60,050 bases of DNA from JAADDG01 sp964450755 (GTDB taxonomy: Bacteria > Campylobacterota > Campylobacteria > Campylobacterales > JAADDG01). The first letter of the stretch is position 1, and each line of letters starts with the position of its first letter. Below the pieces are notes generated by a model, which was not told where the DNA came from, searched no databases, and was given only the letters and a program-made list of their open reading frames with translations. Of the stretch, positions 1 through 8,726 are shown piece after piece. Position numbers and translations under genes: made by a program. The DNA lies in contig CAYVDJ010000118.1 of assembly GCA_964450755.1 (NCBI GenBank), forward strand, positions 1 through 60,050, read 5' to 3'.

Positions 1-339
1 GTTGCCTGTAAATCTATCCTTCTTCAAAAGAGTTTGGAACTTTTTTTAAAAGATTTTATATCTACATACAGATATTGCGATTTTATGATAACAGATCGTA
101 ACATCAATATGGATAAACCTCTTTTTTTGATATCAAAAGACAAAGAGGCAAATATCAGTGTTCCTTTTTCCAAATCGCAAATCATTTTGGAAACAAAAGC
201 TTTTTACCAATCACTACAAAACAAAAACAAAACGACAAAAGGAGTTGATTTTACTCTTCTTGAAAAAAAGATAGAACTTCTTTCCAAAGAATTTACCAAA
301 AATATTATAAAAGCCGTAAGAGAGCATTATGAACAATAA
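1..339 (+). CDS. Conserved hypothetical protein, 5'-truncated
   Basis: The frame is open from base 1 to a TAA at 337-339, so about 112 C-terminal residues are visible and the true start lies outside the window. The protein is Lys/Phe-rich, without a membrane segment or recognisable motif. The stop overlaps the rsmD start by 11 nt, which suggests coupled translation. Its place ahead of rsmD-flgI-rod protein-flgM-flgN-flgK matches the uncharacterised gene Cj1460 in C. jejuni. Function is unknown; the assignment rests on gene order. Confidence 0.6.
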   Translation, partial: VACKSILLQKSLELFLKDFISTYRYCDFMITDRNINMDKPLFLISKDKEANISVPFSKSQIILETKAFYQSLQNKNKTTKGVDFTLLEKKIELLSKEFTKNIIKAVREHYEQ

Positions 340-913
340 AAATCTTTTCATATATATAGAGGGAGGCAAATATAAAGGCAAAAAACTCTTCCTGCCTTCA
401 TCCAAAAGTACAAGAAGCACAAAAAGTATCGTCAAAAACTCCTTTTTTGATACTGTTCAGTTTGAACTGTACGGCAAAATATTTTTTGAGGTTTTCGGAG
501 GAAGCGGCTCTATGGGACTTGAAGCGATAAGCAGAGGAGCGGATTTTGCATATTTTATAGAAAAAAACAAAGATGCCTACAATATCCTTTTAAAAAACTG
601 CTCCCTGATTGACAAAAACAAAACAGAAGTCTTTTTAGACAACAGCTTTACCCTTTATGATAAAATTATATCTATGATAGAAGAAAAAGAGAAAAAAGCC
701 TATATCTATCTCGATCCTCCTTTTGAGATACGAGAAGGTATGAGCAATGTATATGAAGAAGTTTACAAACTGATAGAAAAAACACCAAAAAATACAGCAA
801 AAATGTTCATCTTAGAACACAGAAGCGCCATAAAAACACCCGATCAAATAGGCAGTTTCAAAAAGAAAAAAACCAAAAAATTCGGAAAAACCTCATTGAG
901 CTACTGGCACTGA
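329..913 (+). CDS. rsmD: 16S rRNA (guanine-N2)-methyltransferase RsmD family
   Basis: A SAM-dependent methyltransferase expected to modify a guanine of 16S rRNA (G966 in E. coli) in the cytoplasm. The SAM-binding motif FEVFGGSGSMGLEA lies at about residues 53-66 and the catalytic DPPF motif at about 129-132, inside YIYLDPPFE. Its 194 residues match the usual family length, and it ends in the typical FGKTSLSYW-like strand. The ATG lies inside the end of the upstream gene. A sigma-54 promoter for flgI starts 18 bases after the stop, so this gene belongs to the upstream unit although it adjoins flagellar genes. The family is clear; the exact target base is inferred. Confidence 0.93.
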   Translation: MNNKNLFIYIEGGKYKGKKLFLPSSKSTRSTKSIVKNSFFDTVQFELYGKIFFEVFGGSGSMGLEAISRGADFAYFIEKNKDAYNILLKNCSLIDKNKTEVFLDNSFTLYDKIISMIEEKEKKAYIYLDPPFEIREGMSNVYEEVYKLIEKTPKNTAKMFILEHRSAIKTPDQIGSFKKKKTKKFGKTSLSYWH

Positions 914-931
914 AACAATATTTTTCAATCT

Positions 932-949
932 TTGGAATACTTTTTGCTT
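932..949 (+). promoter_or_regulatory. Sigma-54 (RpoN) promoter of the flgI operon
   Basis: TTGGAATACTTTTTGCTT matches the Campylobacter RpoN consensus TTGGAACRNNNNTTGCTT at all but one defined position, with the obligatory GG and GC 12 bases apart. The GC element ends 36 bases before the flgI start, leaving room for a short leader. Sigma-54 control of middle flagellar genes is established in C. jejuni; its use here is inferred from the match and location. Confidence 0.8.
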
Positions 950-983
950 TTGGAGTTATAAAACATCTCTAAAGGCAGCAAAG

Positions 984-2039
984 TTGAAATTTATCAAATA
1001 CCTGATTTTGTGCATTGTTTTATTTTCACCTCTGTCGGCAGAAAAGATAAAAGATATCGCCAATATTGTGGGAGTTAGAGACAACCAGCTTATCGGTTAC
1101 GGTTTGGTTGTGGGACTCAGGGGAACGGGAGACGGCAGTTCTTCAAAATTTACTCTAAGAGCTCTTTCAAACCTTCTCTCTACCGTCAATGTCAAAATAG
1201 ATCCGAGTGAAATCAAATCAAAAAACATAGCAGCCGTCATTGTTACGGCAAAACTTCCGCCTTTTGCAAGGCAGGGAGACAAGCTTGATGTAGTTATCTC
1301 ATCCATCGGGGATGCAAAATCCCTTCAGGGAGGAACTCTTCTTTTAACTCCTCTAAAAGCGGTGGACGGTCAGATATACGCCCTTGCACAGGGTCCTGTT
1401 ACGATAGGAGGCAAGAACGGAAGAGGCGGGGGACTCAACCACGCAACAGTCGCCACACTCTTTTCGGGAGCCGTTGTGGAGAGAGAAGTTTTACAAAATA
1501 TCTACAAAAAAGATTACGCAGAACTCAGCCTGAAACAGACCAATTTCTCTAATGCCGTAGCCATACAAAATACACTGAATGACTACTTTAAACAAACGGT
1601 GGCGGTTGCAACAGACGCAAGAGTCGTAAAACTGAAAAAACCAACCAATCTTTCTATGGTTGAATTTATCGCAAAGATAAATGATTTGAATATCAACTAT
1701 ACAAAAGAGAAAAAAATAGTCATCGATGAAAGAACAGGGACGGTGGTATCGGGCATAGATATCGTTATAGATCCGGTTGTGATCACACACGGAGATCTGA
1801 CTATCAAAATATCTCCGAAAGACACTATGCCAAAACCGGCAAAAAGTGATGTTGATATGAACGAAGGCGTAACAATAGGTGTGGCAAACAATATCGTCAA
1901 AATGAAAAAAGATGAAGTAACGGTAGCAAATCTGGCAAGAGTTCTCCAAAAACTCGGAGCAAAACCAAAAGATATCATCTCGATACTCGAAACCATCAAA
2001 AGAGCCGGTGCCATCAGTGCCAAACTTGAGATCATATAA
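984..2039 (+). CDS. flgI: Flagellar P-ring protein FlgI
   Basis: Forms the periplasmic P-ring, the peptidoglycan-layer bushing around the flagellar rod. The 351-residue protein starts with a signal peptide (KFIKYLILCIVLFSPLSA) and then the family hallmark DIANIVGVRDNQLIGYGLVVGL; the C-terminus keeps the conserved VANLARVLQKLGA-type region. I take the TTG at 984 because it places the signal peptide correctly; no ATG suits. It follows a sigma-54 promoter and is 9 bases from the rod-binding protein gene, so the two are co-transcribed. The L-ring gene flgH is about 49 kb away in this window, also with its own sigma-54 promoter. Confidence 0.96.
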   Translation: MKFIKYLILCIVLFSPLSAEKIKDIANIVGVRDNQLIGYGLVVGLRGTGDGSSSKFTLRALSNLLSTVNVKIDPSEIKSKNIAAVIVTAKLPPFARQGDKLDVVISSIGDAKSLQGGTLLLTPLKAVDGQIYALAQGPVTIGGKNGRGGGLNHATVATLFSGAVVEREVLQNIYKKDYAELSLKQTNFSNAVAIQNTLNDYFKQTVAVATDARVVKLKKPTNLSMVEFIAKINDLNINYTKEKKIVIDERTGTVVSGIDIVIDPVVITHGDLTIKISPKDTMPKPAKSDVDMNEGVTIGVANNIVKMKKDEVTVANLARVLQKLGAKPKDIISILETIKRAGAISAKLEII

Positions 2040-2048
2040 AGGAGTGCC

Positions 2049-2336
2049 ATGCAAATAGACAGTTTCTCTGCTTTGCAAAATTTGGAAAAAGCAAAATACG
2101 ATATCTCAAAAAATGTGGACAATGACAAACTAAAAGAGCAGACTGACAAGTTTGAAGCATTTTTATTAAAGAAAATTCTTGATATCTCTATGCCAAAAGA
2201 GAACAAACTTTTTCCAAAAGATGCAGGAGACAAAATATACAAATCAATGTACAATGATGCAATAAGTTTATCAATAAGTGGAAAATTCGGATTTAGTGAG
2301 CTGTTATATAATTTTTTACAAGAAAATAATAAATAG
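2049..2336 (+). CDS. flgJ: FlgJ-type rod-binding protein (N-terminal domain only)
   Basis: A 95-residue protein with the rod-binding domain: KLKEQTDKFEAFLLKKILDISMPKE and a later KSMYNDAISLSISGKFGFSELLY, the amphipathic helices of the FlgJ N-terminal/CheL-like family. The muramidase domain of enterobacterial FlgJ is absent, as is usual in Campylobacterota, where a separate enzyme must open the peptidoglycan. It helps assemble the flagellar rod in the periplasm. It starts 9 bases after flgI (RBS AAAGGAG) and is followed by a 149-base gap holding the flgM promoter. It corresponds by position to Cj1463. Confidence 0.85.
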   Translation: MQIDSFSALQNLEKAKYDISKNVDNDKLKEQTDKFEAFLLKKILDISMPKENKLFPKDAGDKIYKSMYNDAISLSISGKFGFSELLYNFLQENNK

Positions 2337-2418
2337 CACTATTTGTCAAAATAGAAAAATTTATATGATATATTTTCTAAAAAGGTATAATAAACTTTAC
2401 TAAATTAGTTAAATGTTA

Positions 2419-2446
2419 TGAAGTTTTTTTAAGCAACTGTCGATAT
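2419..2446 (+). promoter_or_regulatory. Sigma-28 (FliA) promoter of flgM
   Basis: TGAAGTTT at 2419-2426 and GTCGATAT at 2439-2446 are separated by 12 bases. The FliA consensus is TAAAGTTT-N11-GCCGATAA, so each box differs at one or two positions and the spacer by one base. It lies 40 bases before the flgM start. A class III promoter here would let flgM be expressed after hook completion, as known for flgM in C. jejuni and Salmonella. Confidence 0.72.
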
Positions 2447-2485
2447 AATCCTTAGTAAGCAAAATTTAACTAAAGGATTACAGCG

Positions 2486-2698
2486 ATGGTAACAGAGATT
2501 CAAAAACCTGTAACAGAGACTAAAGAATACCTGAAAAAGGACGATATAACTCAAAAGTCCGAAAATAAAACAGAAGTTTTAAACAAAGATTTAAGAGAGC
2601 TTGACAAAGTCCAAAAAATCAAAGAGATGATCAAAAAGGGCGAATACAAAATCGATATAGAAGCAACTGCCCAAAAGATAGCGGAGGAGCTTTTATAG
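2486..2698 (+). CDS. flgM: Anti-sigma-28 factor FlgM
   Basis: A 70-residue protein that binds FliA (sigma-28) in the cytoplasm and holds back late flagellar genes until it is exported through the finished hook-basal body. The C-terminal half carries the family signature, KVQKIKEMIKKGEYKID followed by ATAQKIAEELL; the N-terminal half is charged and likely disordered, as needed for export. It has its own sigma-28-like promoter and lies downstream of the sigma-54-driven flgI unit, so it may be transcribed by both. The flgN-like chaperone gene follows after 40 bases. Confidence 0.92.
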   Translation: MVTEIQKPVTETKEYLKKDDITQKSENKTEVLNKDLRELDKVQKIKEMIKKGEYKIDIEATAQKIAEELL

Positions 2699-2738
2699 AA
2701 GATTGAAGGCTCTTTTATCTCGTAATAAAGGAGCAATT

Positions 2739-3167
2739 ATGCTTAAATATTATCTAAACGGTATCATAAAAGATATCGAGAATCTCATACAACTGACAAA
2801 AGATGATATTGAAGAGATCAAAAAGGCAAATCACGAAAAGATTTTTAACTCTTCAAGACTGAAAGATGAGCTTGTTGCTTCATTTGAAAACAAAAAAATT
2901 ATTATAGATGATACTCTCATAAAACTTGTCAATGAAAACCGGGGCAAAGAGTTGGAAGAGATTTTGGACGAAGAAGACAAATCTCTTCTTGAGATGATGA
3001 GAATAAAACTTTTCGATCTCAAAGAGATAAACAAAGAGTATGCACAGATGGTTATATATGTAAGCGAATTTTACAACTCTTTGCTTGATGAGATGTTTCC
3101 GAGAGAGCTTGAAGGTTATACAAAATTAGGTCCGAAAAAAGAGCTTCTTTTTAGCGCAAGTATCTGA
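2739..3167 (+). CDS. flgN: FlgN-like flagellar export chaperone
   Basis: A 142-residue, almost wholly helical and charged protein placed between flgM and flgK, as the Cj1465 protein is. FlgN-family proteins bind the C-terminal ends of FlgK and FlgL in the cytoplasm and pilot them to the export gate. I choose the ATG at 2739 because AAAGGAG precedes it by 5 bases; an upstream in-frame TTG (2703) lacks a good RBS. It ends 2 bases before flgK starts, consistent with coupled synthesis of chaperone and client. Sequence motifs are weak, so position carries much of the call. Confidence 0.75.
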   Translation: MLKYYLNGIIKDIENLIQLTKDDIEEIKKANHEKIFNSSRLKDELVASFENKKIIIDDTLIKLVNENRGKELEEILDEEDKSLLEMMRIKLFDLKEINKEYAQMVIYVSEFYNSLLDEMFPRELEGYTKLGPKKELLFSASI

Positions 3168-3169
3168 AA

Positions 3170-4999
3170 ATGAGCCTATTAGACACTCTAAATGTTTCAA
3201 ATTCCGGTCTTAACACATCACAGGTCGGAATGAATGTCGTCGGACACAACATAGCCAATGCAAACAATGAAAGTTATACCCGTCAAAGAGTAGATCTAAA
3301 TCAGACAGTTCCGTTCCATACAACACCCGGAGATATCGGAACCGGCGTCAAAATAGCACAAATCGTCAGAATACATGATGAGTTTGTTTATACAAGACTA
3401 AAATCAAGCTCTTCAAGACTGGAATATGACAGTTTCTCAAAAACCAATCTTGAAGAGGTTGCAAAATACTTTCCTGATCTTCAGGAAAAGGGTCTGTATA
3501 ATGATTTGAAAAACTATTTCAACTCATGGAACGATCTTTCAGCCCATCCTAACGATTCCGCACAAAAAACAGCTCTTGTTCAAAACATCAAAACTTTCAG
3601 TACAAATCTGAAAGATTCAAGACAAAGAGTCCAAAAACTTCAAAACTCCATAAACGATCAGCTGAAAACATCGATAGACGAAGTAAATCGTCTAGGAAAA
3701 GAGATAGCAAACATTAACAAAAAAATATCACATACCGAAATAACAAATGACAACAGAGCCAATGATCTAAGAGATCAAAGAGACAAATTAGAATCAACTC
3801 TGCAAAAACTTCTCGACATATCGGTTCTCAAAGGGAGCATGAAAAGCGACAGCACAAAAGATCAAAGCATCACAGACGGCGGTAAAATGTACTATCTGAA
3901 TATCGCCGGACACTCTTTTGTTGACGGAGTTACCTTTCATCCTCTGAAAATCGACAACAAAGACGAACCAAACGGATTTTACACAATAAGCCATGTAAGT
4001 CAGGATCTCTCTTTGGTTGATCTGACAGGCAAAATAAAAGGCGGCAAGATAGGCGCTATGCTTGATCTTAGGGGAAGAGATATAGACCCAAAAACACACA
4101 GCCCAAACGACGGACTTTTGCAGGGGTATCTTGATGATCTTGATTCGTTTGCAAAAACATTTATCGATAAAACAAATACGATCTATGCAAAAAGCGCAAA
4201 AGAGAGTATGCACAGCAAAGAGATGAAATATTATGACGATGACGACAAAATCACATATCTTGATGAGATCAAAGAGGGAAGTTTCGATGTAGTTGTTTAT
4301 GACAATGACGGAAACGAAACTGCAAGAAGAACAATACAGATCACAAAAGATACAACAATGAAAACGGGAACAGACTCCATAGTGGAAAAATTCAACGCTG
4401 ATCAGGATGATAATGAGGATAACGATTCCACAAATGATCTTGATGATCTTTTCAGCGCAAACTATGTAAACAATGTCCTGACAATCACTCCAAAAGATGG
4501 AATCAGCGGTTATACCATCGCAATAGAAGACAATGGGACAAATTTTGCCGCCACTGCCAAAACAGGCAATCTTCTTGAAGGAGAGAGCGCAAAAGACATC
4601 TCTTTAAAAAACGAATACGAAGAAAACCCCGATAAACTTCAGGCTTACAAAGCACCTGTAGAAGGAAACAACGAAGTTGCCAACGAAATGGTACAACTTC
4701 AATATGACAATATAGACTTTGAGAGAAAAAACAAAGAGAGCGTAAATGATACAATTTATGGATTTTACAGTTTTGTAACAACAAATATCGCCACAGACGC
4801 ACAACACGCAGATCGTAACAAAGAGGCTTCCACCGCCCTTTACAACACTGTTTATCAGGAATTTCAATCAATAAGCGGCGTAAATATAGACGAAGAGCTG
4901 ACAAATTTGATAAAATATCAAACAGGATATACAGCAAACGCCAAAGTCATCTCAACAATCGACAAAATGCTTGATGTATTACTTGGGATAAAACAGTAA
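3170..4999 (+). CDS. flgK: Flagellar hook-associated protein 1 FlgK
   Basis: Forms the junction between hook and filament outside the cell. The N-terminus has the axial-protein signature (SGLNTSQVGMNVVGHNIANANNESYTRQ, interrupted here only by common substitutions) and the C-terminus the matching helix GVNIDEELTNLIKYQTGY with a terminal LDVLLGIK. The central region (about residues 230-480) is the variable surface domain, rich in Asp/Asn including an acidic DQDDNEDNDSTNDLDDL stretch. At 609 residues it is of normal length for Campylobacterota. It closes the flgM-flgN-flgK unit; a palindrome and a repeat element follow the stop. Confidence 0.95.
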   Translation: MSLLDTLNVSNSGLNTSQVGMNVVGHNIANANNESYTRQRVDLNQTVPFHTTPGDIGTGVKIAQIVRIHDEFVYTRLKSSSSRLEYDSFSKTNLEEVAKYFPDLQEKGLYNDLKNYFNSWNDLSAHPNDSAQKTALVQNIKTFSTNLKDSRQRVQKLQNSINDQLKTSIDEVNRLGKEIANINKKISHTEITNDNRANDLRDQRDKLESTLQKLLDISVLKGSMKSDSTKDQSITDGGKMYYLNIAGHSFVDGVTFHPLKIDNKDEPNGFYTISHVSQDLSLVDLTGKIKGGKIGAMLDLRGRDIDPKTHSPNDGLLQGYLDDLDSFAKTFIDKTNTIYAKSAKESMHSKEMKYYDDDDKITYLDEIKEGSFDVVVYDNDGNETARRTIQITKDTTMKTGTDSIVEKFNADQDDNEDNDSTNDLDDLFSANYVNNVLTITPKDGISGYTIAIEDNGTNFAATAKTGNLLEGESAKDISLKNEYEENPDKLQAYKAPVEGNNEVANEMVQLQYDNIDFERKNKESVNDTIYGFYSFVTTNIATDAQHADRNKEASTALYNTVYQEFQSISGVNIDEELTNLIKYQTGYTANAKVISTIDKMLDVLLGIKQ

Positions 5000-5013
5000 A
5001 AAAGTACTTTTTT
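4998..5013. terminator. Palindrome after flgK, possible terminator
   Basis: A perfect 16-bp palindrome, AAAAAAGTACTTTTTT, begins inside the flgK stop codon region and ends in a T run. The stem has little GC, so it would be a weak terminator alone; the composite inverted repeat directly after it may add to the effect. Confidence 0.4.
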
Positions 5014-5066
5014 GGAAGTGAAGCTTTAGCTTCACCTAAGGTAGGACTAAAGTCCTACTTCCAAAG
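5011..5066. repeat. Composite nested inverted repeat (REP-like)
   Basis: Outer arms TTTGGAAGT (5011-5019) and ACTTCCAAA (5057-5065) enclose two perfect hairpins: GTGAAGCT-tt-AGCTTCAC (5018-5035) and GTAGGACT-aa-AGTCCTAC (5041-5058), joined by CTAAG. Together they fold into a three-way cruciform. This architecture resembles dispersed REP/REPIN-type elements mobilised by RAYT transposases. I found no second copy or transposase in the window, so the class is inferred from structure. Confidence 0.6.
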
Positions 5067-5200
5067 AAAGCCCTGAATTTAGACTATTTATAAAATATTT
5101 TACTTTAAAAAAATGGCATTGGGTTGAAACTCACTAAATCTGTAATATCCATTAAATTTAAAATTATAATTTAGAGGTTTGTTTAACAGGAGATTTTTAG

Positions 5201-6004
5201 ATGAAACCACCCTATTTCAGTATCTTTTTTTTGCTTTTTATCTTTTTGCTCTCCTTTTTCGGCGGATATTTTTATCATCTTTCTCCTTTTGAACTGAACA
5301 AACATGCCATTTTACTGCCTCCCTCTTTTGAACATCTGATGGGAACGGACAGGCTGGGAAGGGATCTTTTTGCAAGGATTATGGAGGGAGGAAAGATATC
5401 TTTGATTATCGGTGTGGGAAGTGCGGTTATATCAAGTCTTATAGGACTTATCATCGGTGTAACGGCAGGATTTTTCGGACGCAATGTCGATAAAGTATTT
5501 GTCGTAGTTGTTGATCTCTTTTTGACATTTCCTACATTTTTTCTTCTTTTGGCACTTATCAGCTACATAAACGCCTCGGTATGGGTTTTGATATTTGTCA
5601 TATCCGTAACAGGCTGGATGGGAATGGCAAGAATGATAAGAAGTGAAAGTTTTGCCATAACAAACAAACCTTTTATAAAAATCCTGAAAATTGCAAAAGT
5701 AAACAGACTAAAAATCATTTTAAAATACTACACTCCACTTTTGGCTCCGATATTTTTTATCAGTTTCACTTTCGGAGTGGGAGGGGCTATATTGGCTGAA
5801 AGCGGACTCAGTTTTTTGGGTATCGGTATCATGCCGCCTCAAATCAGCTGGGGAACAATCATCAGCGAAGGAAAAGAGGTGATCGACATAGCATGGTGGG
5901 TAAGTTTTTTTCCGGGATTTATGATCTTTGCCGTAATCTTTTCTCTGATAAACATCTCCGACTATATGCAGACAAAAACCAATCAGAAAGAGTCTTTTGC
6001 ATAA
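5201..6004 (+). CDS. ABC transporter permease, DppC/OppC family
   Basis: An inner-membrane permease of a peptide or nickel-type ABC importer. After an N-terminal membrane helix it carries the family's HLMGTDRLGRDLFARIMEGG segment (about residues 46-65), then further helices and the cytoplasmic EAA-type coupling loop near RMIRSESFAITNKPF, then GLSFLGIGIMPPQISWGTII near the end. The 267-residue length is typical. Partner permease, ATPases and binding protein are not in the window, so the substrate is unknown. The RBS ACAGGAG and a TATAAT at 5165-5170 precede the start. The stop overlaps the next gene by 8 bases. Confidence 0.88.
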   Translation: MKPPYFSIFFLLFIFLLSFFGGYFYHLSPFELNKHAILLPPSFEHLMGTDRLGRDLFARIMEGGKISLIIGVGSAVISSLIGLIIGVTAGFFGRNVDKVFVVVVDLFLTFPTFFLLLALISYINASVWVLIFVISVTGWMGMARMIRSESFAITNKPFIKILKIAKVNRLKIILKYYTPLLAPIFFISFTFGVGGAILAESGLSFLGIGIMPPQISWGTIISEGKEVIDIAWWVSFFPGFMIFAVIFSLINISDYMQTKTNQKESFA

Positions 6005-6773
6005 TTTTGCCAAACTTAAAGCCCTTTTGGACAAAGAGGCTGATTTTAGAAATTCAAAAGATGAAGTAAACCCCGATAAACCCGATCCGATCCTCATAGC
6101 AAAAAAATACAAAGAGGAGTATATAAGCCTTATCTGCTCTCTTTTTGCCTACGGAAACGCAAAACAGATAGTAAAATTTCTCTCATCTTTTGATTTTTCT
6201 TTGTTGAAAGAGAGTGAAGAGAAGATCAAAAAAGAGCTTCAAAACCATTACTACCGTTTTCAAAAAACCAAAGATGTTACGGCTTTTTTCATAACCATCA
6301 AAAGACTGCAAGAAACAGACTCTTTGGAAAATATCTTTCTAAAAGGATACAAAAAAGAAAATAGAGTCATAGATGGGATAAAAACAACGATAGAGAGTAT
6401 CTACAAAGTAAATCCTTACAATTCAAAAGGATATACCTTTTTGATAGGTAAGCCCCCCTCAAAAAACCCATCTTCTCCATACAAAAGATGGAATATGTTT
6501 CTAAGATGGATGGTAAGAGAGGATCATATCGATTTTGGACTCTGGAAAAAGGTAAAAAAAAGCGATCTCATCATCCCGCTTGACACCCATACATTCAAAG
6601 TTTCCCAAAAACTTGGACTTTTAAAAAGAAAAACCTACGATTTCAAAGCTGCCGTTATGTTAAGCGAAACTCTGAAACTTTTTGATCCCGACGACCCGAT
6701 AAGATATGATTTCGCCCTTTACAGAATCGGTCAGGAATCAAAGATTTTGCTACTCTATCCCACTCACCTTTAA
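5997..6773 (+). CDS. TIGR02757 (DUF2400) family protein
   Basis: A 258-residue conserved protein of unknown biochemical role. Family features include NPDKPDPILIAKKY, the SLFAYGNAKQIVKFL segment, RWNMFLRWMVR near the middle, LDTHTFKVSQKLGLL and the C-terminal DDPIRYDFALYRIGQ. The helical pattern with conserved RWNMFLRWMVR and DTH residues vaguely resembles HhH DNA glycosylases, but that is only an impression. It starts at TTG 5997 inside the end of the permease gene, so the two are translationally coupled. Its 3' end overlaps the convergent oligopeptidase gene by 24 bases. Confidence 0.8.
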   Translation: MHNFAKLKALLDKEADFRNSKDEVNPDKPDPILIAKKYKEEYISLICSLFAYGNAKQIVKFLSSFDFSLLKESEEKIKKELQNHYYRFQKTKDVTAFFITIKRLQETDSLENIFLKGYKKENRVIDGIKTTIESIYKVNPYNSKGYTFLIGKPPSKNPSSPYKRWNMFLRWMVREDHIDFGLWKKVKKSDLIIPLDTHTFKVSQKLGLLKRKTYDFKAAVMLSETLKLFDPDDPIRYDFALYRIGQESKILLLYPTHL

Positions 6774-8717
6774 AAGAGCTTCGATATCGGGTTCTTCTCC
6801 TTTGAAACTTACAAAAGACTCCATCGCTTTTCTGCTTCCTCCTTTTGTCAGGATTTCACTGTAAAAGCTCTCTGCTATTTCATCATTGAATATTCCGTTT
6901 TCTACGAACATATAAAAAGCATCAGCACTCAAAACTTCCGCCCATTTGTAGCTGTAATACCCTGCGGCGTATCCTCCTGCAAAGATGTGGGCAAATCCCC
7001 ATTGAAATTTATTGTATTTTGGAGGTTTGATAACGGCTATCTCCTCTCTTGTCTCATTCAGGATATTTTGTACCTCTTTGGCATTATATCGCTTTAGATG
7101 AATCAGCATATCAAAAAGAGCAAACTCTATCTGTCTTAGCATTGCCAAAGCTGATTGAAAATTTTTGGAGATTTTCAGCTTTTTTATCATCTCTTTTGGC
7201 AAAAGTTCACCTGTTTTGTGATGATGGGCAAACATCTGCAAAACACTCTCTTCATAGGCGAAATTTTCCAAAAACTGACTCGGAAATTCCACCGCATCCC
7301 ATTCCACACCGTTTATTCCGCTTACAAACGACTCCTCCACTTTGCTTAAAAGATGATGAAGAGCGTGTCCGGCTTCATGGAAAAGAGTTTCAACATCATT
7401 TGGTCTCAAAAGCGAAGGAGAATCTTCAGAAGAAGGGGCAAAATTTGCCACGATATAGGCTATGGGAAAAATCTTTTCTCTCCTTTCGTTTATATGATGA
7501 GTTACCCACTCATCCATCCACGCACCGCCTCTTTTATCCTCTCTCGCTTCAAGATCAAGATAGAGTCTGCCTATCAGATCACCGTCTTTATAGAGTTCGT
7601 ATGTCAAAACTTTCTCATCCCATACCAAAGCGGTTATCTTTTTGAACTCTATCTTAAAGAGTTTTTTTACAAATTCAAAAAGACCGTTTACAACTCTGTT
7701 TTTTTCAAAATACGGCATATAGTCTTCATCATTTACGCTGTATTTCTCTTTTTTCAGTTTTTCAGAATAGTAGGATAGATCAAACGGTTTTAATTCCCCG
7801 TCAAATCCTTTCTCTTTGGCAAAATCTCTCAACTCTTCAAACTCTTTCAAAGCCTGTTTGCGGCTCTTTTTTGCCAGTTCTTTCAAAAAGTTTATGATGG
7901 TTTTTGGATCTTTTGCCATCTTTTTTGCCAAAGAGAGTTGGGCATAGTTTGAAAATCCCAAAAGAGAGGCTTTTTTGTAGCGAAGATCCAAAATCTCCTC
8001 TAGTATCTTCTCGTTCTCCGGCGCTCTTGTTACATAGGCTTTATAGAGTTTTTCTCTGTTTTCTCTGTTTTTTCCGTAGGTCATATAGGCTATGTAACTT
8101 GGCTGTTGAAGGGTAAAACGATAGAGATTTTTTCCCTCTTTTTTCACTTTTGCACTCTCAAGATCACTTTTTGGAAAATCCTTCAACTCTTCCTCATCCT
8201 CTATGAACATTTCATAGGCATTTGTAGCATCCAAAAGATTTTGGGCAAATCTGTTTTGCAGATCGCTTAGAGATATCATGATCTCTTTGATCTCTTTTTG
8301 TTTTTTCTCTTCCAGCCCTACTCCGCTTAGTTCAAACTCCAAAATCAGATCTGTTAAAACCTTCTTTCTCTCTTTGTTTAAAGAGCTTTTTTCTTCTTGA
8401 TATATCTCTTTAACCGCTTTGTAAAGCTCCTCGTTTTGACCGAGTTTCGCATAATATTCGGTCAAAACAGGAAGAAGGGAGGAGTAAATATCTTGAGTCT
8501 TTTTGGAATTTTTCACACTGTTTAGATGAGAAACGGGAGAGAAATAAAATCCAAGCTTCTCGTGCATAAGCTGATAGGGAGTTATAAAATTGTTATAAGT
8601 TTTCTCTTCTATACCTAAAAGTTCCTCTATCTTTTTTTCATTATCCCTGATCGTTTGTAAAACTCTCTCTTTTTGTTCTTCAAGATTACTCTCGTTTATA
8701 TCAAATTCTCTAAACAA
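6750..8717 (-). CDS. M3-family zinc oligopeptidase (oligopeptidase A-like)
   Basis: A cytoplasmic thimet-type metallopeptidase that degrades short peptides. The zinc site is FHEAGHALHH at about residues 444-453, with the third ligand expected in the following helix (NFAYEESV). The C-terminus keeps the conserved FAGGYAAGYYSYKWAEVLSADAF and GGSRKAMESF regions. At 655 residues it is close to E. coli PrlC (680). The start is a TTG with AGGAG 6 bases upstream. It lies 9 bases downstream of purH and is probably co-transcribed with it. Confidence 0.93.
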   Translation of the reverse strand: MFREFDINESNLEEQKERVLQTIRDNEKKIEELLGIEEKTYNNFITPYQLMHEKLGFYFSPVSHLNSVKNSKKTQDIYSSLLPVLTEYYAKLGQNEELYKAVKEIYQEEKSSLNKERKKVLTDLILEFELSGVGLEEKKQKEIKEIMISLSDLQNRFAQNLLDATNAYEMFIEDEEELKDFPKSDLESAKVKKEGKNLYRFTLQQPSYIAYMTYGKNRENREKLYKAYVTRAPENEKILEEILDLRYKKASLLGFSNYAQLSLAKKMAKDPKTIINFLKELAKKSRKQALKEFEELRDFAKEKGFDGELKPFDLSYYSEKLKKEKYSVNDEDYMPYFEKNRVVNGLFEFVKKLFKIEFKKITALVWDEKVLTYELYKDGDLIGRLYLDLEAREDKRGGAWMDEWVTHHINERREKIFPIAYIVANFAPSSEDSPSLLRPNDVETLFHEAGHALHHLLSKVEESFVSGINGVEWDAVEFPSQFLENFAYEESVLQMFAHHHKTGELLPKEMIKKLKISKNFQSALAMLRQIEFALFDMLIHLKRYNAKEVQNILNETREEIAVIKPPKYNKFQWGFAHIFAGGYAAGYYSYKWAEVLSADAFYMFVENGIFNDEIAESFYSEILTKGGSRKAMESFVSFKGEEPDIEALLKVSGIE

Positions 8718-8726
8718 ATCTCTCTC

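Noticed and set aside
910..972. Hydrophobic 20-residue frame (LKQYFSIFGILFAFGVIKHL) between rsmD and flgI
   Set aside because: It has no ATG, GTG or TTG start and lies across the sigma-54 promoter of flgI, so the sequence is explained by the promoter.
1491..2254. Long minus-strand frames opposite flgI and the rod protein gene
   Set aside because: They mirror clear flagellar genes, carry no motif and have no RBS or operon context.
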